DNA of 61,337 nucleotides from Cyanophora paradoxa. Lineage: Eukaryota; Glaucocystophyceae; Cyanophorales; Cyanophoraceae. Both the position numbers and the translations under genes were made by a program. The stretch is from the NCBI GenBank assembly GCA_004431415.1, contig QPMI01000327.1, forward strand, positions 1 through 61,337. The letters run 5' to 3'. Position 1 is the stretch's first letter. The number at the start of each line of letters is the position of its first letter. The notes under the pieces are model-generated. The model was given only the letters and a program-made list of their open reading frames with translations, did no database searches and had not been told where the DNA came from. Of this stretch, positions 54,887 through 61,337 are shown one piece after another.

Positions 54887-56280
54887 CTAGCCCCACCAGC
54901 TCCCGTAGTACGAGACGGGGCGAACATCGACGTCGAGGGCGGCGCCGGCGCGGCAGCAGGGTTCGAGGGCGGCCCCCACGAGGGCACGCACGTCCGCCGC
55001 CCGCACCGCCTCCGTCTCCACGAGCTCCACCCGCACCCTCACCCGCCGCAGCCGGGGGCAGGCGGCGAGCGCCCCGAGGGCCGGCGAGGCGTCGCCATCG
55101 TTGCAGTAGCGCAGCGAGCACCCCTCGAGCGCGCCGCGCGCCGCCGCCAACGCCTCCGCCACCACCCGCACGTCCCCCTCGTTGGACGCTGCGCCCCGCC
55201 CCGGCGGTGAGCGAGGCCGCGGGAGGGAGGGGGGGCGCCGGCCGGCCTCGGGAGTCAGCACCTCTGAAGAAGGGGAGGGCGAGCTCGAGATGGCGGAGGG
55301 GGCCGGCGGGGAGGGTGCCGCCGAGGCCGCGGAGGGCGGCCATCGAGACGTCCAGCCTCGCGGAGCGCAGGTGGGGCAACCCCGAGAAGAACCGCACCGC
55401 ATCCTCTGCGCTCCCGAGCTGCGCATCGCCGGCCCGTCAGCGGCGGGGGCGGCGGGGGCGGGGCGTGCGGGCGCGCGGGGCGCACGTAGACACCGTCGCA
55501 GCAGCGCTCGAGGAGGGGGCAGCGGAGGAGGTACCCGAGGAAGATGCCGCCGCCGGCGTGGAGCTCGCGCAGGCGGGGCCCGAGCAGGTCGACGACGGCG
55601 GCGAGGCAGCCGTCGGAGAGCTGGCGGTAGCGCTCGCCCACGGCCGGGAGGCGCAGGCGCTCGAGGCCCGTGAAGGCGGGGAGGGCGGCGAGGAGGCGCT
55701 CGCAGACGGTGGCCCGGGCGAGCTCGTTGCGCTCCCTCCGCGTCATGCGGGGCCGGGGCCGCCGCGGGTCCCGCCCGTGCGCCTCCGCGTCGGCCACGAA
55801 GGCGAGGGCGCGCAGGGCGCCCGCCGCCGGCGCCTCCGCGAGCGCGTCGAGCGCCCGCAGCCCCACGAGGACCGCGCGGTTGGGGTGCCCACTCACCCCC
55901 AGGCGCACGTCCACCTCCCGCAGGGTGAAGCCGCTGCCCGGCGCCGCCGCGCTGCAGCTGCCGAGCGCCAGCGCCGAGAGCAGCGCCACCGGCTGCTCCT
56001 GCTGCTCATCGGACTGCTCTTGCTCTTGCTTGAACGCGGCGACGAGGCGCACGTCACCGCGGACGCAGAGGCGCCCGTCCCGCGCCAGCGCCGTCGCGGC
56101 GTGCGCCTCCGCCTCCGTGCGCACCTCGAGCTCGAAAGAGGACCAGTGCATCCCCTCGATGGCATCTTTCCAGGCGCGGGAGACGCGCCGCGCCCGCCAG
56201 GACGAGCGCGCGCCGGCGTGGTGCAGGACGCGCTCGAGCAGGTCCAGCGGCAGGTCGTTGAGGCTCGCACCGGGCGCCAT
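54887..56280 (-). CDS. F-box-like protein
   Basis: The ATG at 56280 starts MAPGASLNDLPLDLLERVLH and continues SWRARRVSRAWKDAIEGMHW, a good F-box pattern. The remainder is an irregular repeat region: VDVRLGVSGHPNRAVLVGLR (about 55910), GRRERNELARAT-type basic helix, FTGLERLRLPAVGERYRQLS (about 55670), then, after an intron near 55490-55440 and another near 55260-55190, FFSGLPHLRSARLDVSMAAL (about 55390) and ALEGCSLRYCNDGDASPALG (about 55130), to a TAG at 54887. A Gln/Glu run sits near 56010. The architecture resembles the gene at 38394 but the sequences are clearly different. Confidence 0.65.
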
Positions 56281-57100
56281 TGTCGTCTCCCAGCGCAAAA
56301 CTGCCAGAATGCTGCGCGGCCGCCATCTTGTCCTTCGTCTACCTGACACGGTGACACCTATCTTTACTAAGTTAGCCGGCTCGGGGTATAGACGGGCTTA
56401 AAAAATGAAATGAAGTGAATTCCGAGCATTGAATTCAAGAATAAACTATTTTTTTTTGAGAGACTACGGTGGGGCGAACCCCCCGTAGGTAGTGATATTA
56501 AAGACAACAATGCAATCACAAATCAAAGATACAGTAAACTAACATGGCCGACTTCAAAGTTCGAATTCATGTGCATGCAGCCGAGCGGGCACCCTCCCAT
56601 ATGCATGCATCGGATGCAAGCCGCTGCAGCTTAGCACAGGCGCCCGGGCGGCCCGGCGCGCGGCGGCCGGCGCCGACGGCGACGCGTACGGCGGCGCCGC
56701 GCCTTCGAATTCGCGACCATCGGACCGAGCCTCAGGCGCCCGGGGCCGGCCTGCTCGATAGCTCATGATCGTGATCAGTGTGACCAGACCTCGCCGAGTC
56801 GACCCTAGATCTAGATCCGATGATTCCGATCGCGATGATCCTGCGTCAAGCTAGCTGTAGCCGCCGAGTTCTCCCGCAGATCGGCAGCTGGCGCCATGCA
56901 ACGCTGTGATGCGAGCGAAAGTTCCACAATCACCGTGGCACACGGAAAGAAGAGCGGAGAAGGGATCATCGGATCGACTAGGGCAGCGAGGGCGGCAAGG
57001 GTGCCCTCGCTCGGGCACCGCGATGGCCGGGGGCTCAAACTCCCGGCGGCTAGAACTCGAGAGAGTCAAAACTGGCGGCCCGGCGGGAGGGGAGGCGGGT
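56281..57100. other. Gene-free, palindrome-rich
   Basis: This spacer separates the F-box-like start from the 3' end of the cyclophilin gene. A T8 run lies at about 56450. From 56540 to 56860 it repeats the palindromic style of 7355-7760 (TTCGAATTC, GCATGC, CATATG, GGCGCC, TGATCA, AGATCT). No gene is recognised. Confidence 0.6.
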
Positions 57101-58950
57101 TCAAGGGGAGACGAGGTTCTCGATGCCGCTCTTGACCTGCGGCGGGGGCTCAGCGGGGGCGGCCGGGGGGCCGGGGGGGCGGGGGCAGGGGGGCGGGCCT
57201 TGGCGGAGACGATGCGGTCGCCGACCTTGAGGTCCTTGAGGACGTCGGCGCCCGTCGTCACGTACCCGAAGACCGAGTAGCGCCCGTCCAGCAGGTTCGC
57301 CCCCGCGGGGGTCAGCTCGGCCTCGAAGAGCACCCAGAAGAACTGGGAGGAGGCGCCGTCGAACTCGAACTCGGGGCGGGCCATCGCCATGGTGCCGTAG
57401 GCGGAGAAGGGCAGCACGGGCTCCGCCTTGGGCCGCCCCGCGTCCTCCAGCGTCACCCCGTACGTCGGGCTCTTGTCCCCCTTGACGAGGATCTCCAGCG
57501 GGATCTTCCGCTCCTCCCCCGTCTTGGGGTCCACGAAGCCCTCCGCCGGCCCCGCCGGGTCGCCCGACTGGACTGCGCGCACCACCGCTCAGGCCCCCCG
57601 CGAGGGCGGGCGGCCCGGGCTGCTCTGGCGCGCGGGCGCACTGACGAAGCCGTCGGAGCGGGTGATGTCGAGGCCGTCGTAGAAGCCGCGCTGCACCAGG
57701 TCCACGAAGTTGCCCGCCGTGATCGGCGCGCTGCCCGCCCCGCCTCGGCGGGCGGCGGCGGAGACGGGGAGCGCCGGCGCGCACCTGTAGCCGTCGACGA
57801 CAGCGACGATGCGCTCGCGGGCCTTGCGCTCCACGCCGCCCTCGGCCTGATGGGGGCGGCGCGGGTGAGCGGCGGGGGCGGGGGCGGGGGCGGGGCGGAG
57901 GGGGCGGGCGGGCCTTGGTGGCCTCGACGTCGAACTCGACGGTGGCGCGCCCCAGCAGCCGCGGCAGCCCCTTGTACTCCTCCGGGATCGAGTACGGGAA
58001 CTGCACGCCCCCGCCCCGCCCCGTCGGCCCGGCGGGCGGGGCGGGCGGGAGGAGGGGCGGTGCGCAGGCCGCGTGCGCGCACCTCGGAGATCATGAGCTC
58101 CTCGAGCTTGCCGACCTTGTCGAGGCTCTGCTGCTGCAGAAGCGCCACGACGTCGCCGTTCTTCTCCTCGATCGACTCGCGCATCTGGTTCAGGTAGCCC
58201 TGCACCTCCTCCAGCAGCTTCTTCGCCTGCGCCGCCCCGCGGTCGCGCCCCGGCCCCGCCCCGCACGCGCACGTGCGCCAGATTCGATCGCACCTCCTCC
58301 TGGCGCGCCGACGGCACGGCGGCAAGGATCTGGGCCTCCTGCTTGGTTGCCGCGCTCTGGGCCTTGTTCCACTCGGCGCGGATCTGCGTCCACTTCGCGT
58401 TCATAGGAATCCGGAAAGCGTTCGTCATGTTCTCGAGGGCGAGCTGGCACTCCCTGGACGACCGGCGTCAGCCGTCTGGCGCCCCGCTTCGTTTCCTTCA
58501 CGGCGCGCACCGGATCGGCTTGTTGTCGACCGGGAGCGAGAGCCGGAGGAGCGAGTACGCGCCCTTGACGGGGTTGGAGGACGGCAGAGCGTACGACGGC
58601 TGGCTGACGCCGGCGCCGGCGATCATAAGCGAGGCAATCGCCGCCATGGCCGTCTTCAGCGAGGCGCTCTCGCGGTGGCGCGCCCAGCCGGCCTCGACGA
58701 ACTGACGGATATCCGCAGCTGCACGCGCCACGCCGGTCTCCTCATTCTGGCTGGAGCAGCGAACGGATGTCGACGCGGTCGCGAAGTTGCGAACGGAGGC
58801 GGACGGCTGGGTTGACAGCTTCGAACCGAAGAAGCTGCGATGAAGGCCGGTTCGACTGCGGTGCTCGAGGCGGCTGACGGCGGAACGGCCGGTGATAGCC
58901 GAAACTGCGGTCGGAGCTGCGAGCGGGACGGCGACGGAGAAGGCCTCCAT
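57101..58950 (-). CDS. CYP38: Thylakoid-lumen cyclophilin CYP38/TLP40 type
   Basis: In plants CYP38 sits in the thylakoid lumen and is needed for photosystem II assembly. The presequence from 58950 begins [15 protein letters not shown], Ser/Arg-rich, with an early Phe. A second hydrophobic segment ([16 protein letters not shown]) ending SYA is a lumen-targeting signal, so targeting is bipartite. The mature N-terminal helical domain ([40 protein letters not shown], about 58400; [20 protein letters not shown], about 58185) is CYP38-specific. The cyclophilin-like domain follows ([20 protein letters not shown], about 57720; [20 protein letters not shown], about 57395; [17 protein letters not shown]), with a TGA at 57101. 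Introns are short and GC-rich. The Phe near residue 4 suggests a glaucophyte or red-algal-type plastid import signal. Confidence 0.92.
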
Positions 58951-59104
58951 GACTACAGGACGCCCTAGGTGATTCGACCACGTACCCCCGCAAGCACGGC
59001 TTAGCACGCAGCGGTGCCCAGCGCTGCCCGATCAGGCGACGGAGCATAGTTTTCGAGCTAGCTAGACGCAAAGGTAGCTCCCGCCGCGCGGCGGGTCGGC
59101 GGGA
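58951..59104. promoter_or_regulatory. Divergent promoter, CYP38 / OSGEP
   Basis: This 154-nt spacer separates two divergent starts. No clear TATA element is seen; AGCTAGCTAG occurs at about 59056-59065. Confidence 0.4.
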
Positions 59105-60584
59105 ATGCTGGTCATCGGGTTCGAGGGCTCCGCCAACAAGCTCGGCGTGGGCATCGTGCGCGACGATGGCACGATACTGTCGAACCCGCGGCACACGTAC
59201 ATCACGCCGCCTGGCGAGGGGTTCCTCCCTCGCGAGACGGCCTTGCACCACCAGCAGTGGGCGATTGAGATGACCAAGCGCGCCCTGGCCGAGGCCAACG
59301 TCACCCCCGATCAGATCGATGCGATCGCGTACACGAAAGGCGAGCTCGCGCGCGGCGCGGCCCCGGCCGACGCTGACCGGGCGGGTGGCGCGCAGGCCCC
59401 GGGATGGGGGCGCCGCTGCGGTCGGCGGCGGTGGTGGTGCGGGTGCTGGCGCAGCTGTGGAAGAAGCCCGTCATCGCCGTCAACCACTGCATAGGGCGTG
59501 CGTCCCGCGGCGAGGCGGCGGGGTGCGGGCGGGGCCGACGGGGCGGCAGACATCGAGATGGGGCGGGTGGTGACGGGCGCGGAGGACCCGATCGTGCTCT
59601 ACGTGAGCGGCGGGAACACGCAGGTCATCGCCTACTCGAACGGCAGGTGCGCGGCGTCGGCGGCGGCGGGGCGGGAGCGGGGCGGGGCGGGCGGACGAGG
59701 GGGGGGCCCGGCAGGTACCGGATCTTCGGGGAGACGATCGACATCGCGGTGGGGAACTGCCTTGACCGCTTCGCGCGCATCATCGGCCTCTCCAACGACC
59801 CCAGCCCCGGCTACAACATCGAGCAGGCCGCCAAGCTGTCCGCCCCCGCCCCCCCGCCCGCCCGCTGGGCCGCCGGGCCGCCGGGCGAGGCGTGGGGCGG
59901 GGGCACGCAGGGGCAAGCAGTACGTGGAGCTGCCGTACGTGGTGAAGGGGATGGACGTCTCCTTCTCCGGCCTCCTTACCTTCATCGAGCAGGCCCGCCC
60001 CGCCCCCGCCCCCGCCCCCGCCCCCGCCCCCGCCCCCGCCCCCGCCCCCGCCCCCGCCCCCGCCCCGCCCTGACTGGGCCGGGCGGGCAGGTGGCGCGGG
60101 AGAAGCTGGCGTCGGGGGAGGCGACGAAGGAGGACCTCTGCTTCTCCCTCCAGGAGACCATCTTCGCCATGCTCGTCGAGATCACCGGCCCGCCCCCGCC
60201 CCCGCCCCGCCAGCGCCCCGCCCCCCGCCGCGCTCACCGGCGCCGGCAGAGCGGGCGATGGCGCACTGCGGGAAGCGGGACGTGCTGGCGGTGGGCGGCG
60301 TCGGCTGCAACGCGCGCCTGCAGGAGATGCTGGCGCAGATGGCGGGGCAGCGCGGCGGGCGGGTCTTCTGCACGGACGAGCGCTTCTGCATCGACAACGG
60401 TGCGATGATCGCGTGGGCGGGCCTCCTCATGCACCGCCGCGGCCACTCCACGCCCCTCTCCGAGACCACCTGCACCCAGCGGCGCGCCCTCCCCCCGCCC
60501 CGCCCCGCTCGCCTGCCCGGGCCCCGGCGAGCGTGGCGCAGGTTCAGGACGGACGAGGTGGAGGTGGACTGGCGGGACGACTGA
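59105..60584 (+). CDS. OSGEP: Kae1/OSGEP, tRNA t6A37 threonylcarbamoyltransferase
   Basis: As the catalytic subunit of the KEOPS complex it adds threonylcarbamoyl to A37 of ANN-decoding tRNAs. Eight exons give 337 codons including the stop, the same length as animal OSGEP, with no frame break. Introns are 59340-59395, 59498-59549, 59647-59714, 59838-59910, 59993-60090, 60188-60249 and 60482-60541. It starts [18 protein letters not shown]. The metal-binding HxxxH is NHCIGHIEMGR, split by intron 2. [18 protein letters not shown] (about 59600) and [16 protein letters not shown] line the ATP site; [15 protein letters not shown] (about 60290) and [14 protein letters not shown] (about 60380) follow. 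Four of the seven introns begin with GC. Intron 5 carries the GCCCCC repeat. No mitochondrial presequence is present, so this is the cytosolic paralogue. Confidence 0.97.
59998..60066. repeat. (GCCCCC)n hexanucleotide repeat in an OSGEP intron
   Basis: About eleven tandem units of GCCCCC fill most of the intron 59993-60090, leaving the donor, a CTGACTG branch-like motif and the acceptor. Confidence 0.92.
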
Positions 60585-60779
60585 CCCCGCCCCCGCCCCG
60601 GCGCGCCCCGCTCTCCGTCGCAGTATGGTACAAGTCGAACATTACATGTACACCCCGGCCCTGCAAAACTGCACGCCGCCGCCGACGCTGCAGGCCTAGT
60701 TGAAAGCTAGCTCGCGAATGCAAGTACAAAACAGAGCGGGAAAGATGACGAGGGGGAGAGGAAAAGGGAAGCAGGGGGG

Positions 60780-61337
60780 TCATCGGAGGGCGGCGACGAC
60801 GAAGGGGGCCCAGGCGGGGCCCTCTCGGGGCGCCTCGAGGCGGAGGAGGCGGAGGGCGGGCCGCCCCGCCGGCCCCTCCTCCGTCCGCAGCAGCGCGTCC
60901 ACCCGCAGCCGCGCCGAGACCGCCGGCCCCGGCGCCAGCGCCGCCAGCAGGCCCAGTCCCGCCCGCACCGCCCCGCCCCGCCGCTGAGGGCCTCCGCGAG
61001 GGCGAGGAGGCGCGGGGCCGGGAGGAGGAGGCGCGCCTCAGCGGCCCCCGCGCGCAGCAGCAGGGCCGCCCTCGTCCCCCGCCCCCGCCGCCTGGAGCGC
61101 CCGGCTCGGTGAATGCGAAGCGGGCGGAAGGCCGCCGCACGGCCAGCGGGACGCACGCGGATGTCGAGGAGGACTTTGGCGTGGGAGGAGAGGAGCTCGG
61201 CGCCGGCGAGCTCGAGCCCGCGCCGCCACCGCCGCGCGCCGCCCCCGCCACCGCCTCCCGCATCGCCGCCGTGTAGCACGCCGCGTCCAGCGGGCCCTCC
61301 GGCCGCCCGAGGTCCCCCGCCACGCGCCGCAGCGCCG
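60780..61337 (-). CDS. Unidentified protein, 5' part cut by the window edge
   Basis: I do not recognise the family. Coming in from the right edge, the frame reads AGDLGRPEGPLDAACYTAAM, then WRRGLELAGAELLSSHAKVL. After an intron (donor GTGCGT near 61163) it reads AALLLRAGAAEARLLLPAPR (about 61060), then LGLLAALAPGPAVSARLRVD and REGPAWAPFVVAALR, with a TGA at 60780. A small frame change near 60990 needs an intron or one indel. It is rich in Ala, Leu and Arg and looks helical. It is convergent with OSGEP, with under 200 nt between stops. Confidence 0.4.

Overview
The window is nuclear DNA of a flagellated, photosynthetic eukaryote. Nearly every gene is broken by short (about 45-120 nt), extremely GC-rich spliceosomal introns. 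A thylakoid-lumen cyclophilin (57101-58950) carries a plastid transit peptide. Two axonemal proteins, CFAP58 and a CFAP43/44-family protein, show that the organism makes motile flagella. The plant-type tyrosyl-tRNA synthetase and the CBL-interacting-type kinase point to Archaeplastida. The cyclophilin presequence begins M-E-A-F, with one hydrophobic region and no separate signal peptide; an early Phe like this is typical of glaucophyte and red-algal transit peptides. My best guess is a glaucophyte such as Cyanophora. This is inference from the sequence, not a database match.

Layout, left to right: a class III nucleotidyl cyclase damaged by many small indels (+, to 3314); a RING/B-box coiled-coil gene and an LSM14-domain gene (+, 3648-6236); a palindrome-rich gene-free stretch (6237-7931); SNF5/SMARCB1 (+); GCN2 (-); mitochondrial bL21m (+); a CIPK-type kinase (-); chaperonin CCT7 (+); a START-domain protein (-); a PH-like protein (-); a small membrane protein (-); a GH42 beta-galactosidase (+); a tail-anchored Cys/His-repeat protein (-); phosphoglycerate kinase (-); an F-box-like protein (+); CFAP58 (-); cytosolic TyrRS (+); TEX261/Svp26 (-); the CFAP43/44-family protein (+); a small leucine-rich-repeat protein (-); a second F-box-like protein (-); cyclophilin CYP38 (-); Kae1/OSGEP (+); and an unidentified gene cut by the right edge (-). 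Most are single-copy housekeeping genes. They are not an operon or a pathway cluster, and the two ciliary genes are the only functional pair in view.

The most unusual property is the splicing signal. Complete in-frame gene models for TyrRS (382 codons including stop) and OSGEP (337 codons including stop) need 14 introns, and 6 of these begin with GC instead of GT. Further GC-AG introns are forced in CFAP58, GCN2 and CCT7. Donors draw on a narrow set (GTGCGC, GTCCGC, GCCCGC, GCGCGC), and many introns carry CTGAC or CTGAG shortly before the acceptor. The second unusual property is gene-free DNA packed with overlapping short perfect palindromes (6480-7760, 54240-54480, 56540-56860). Coding sequence in places shows single-base losses in G/C runs, most densely in the first 3.3 kb. 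These look more like residual assembly errors than biology.
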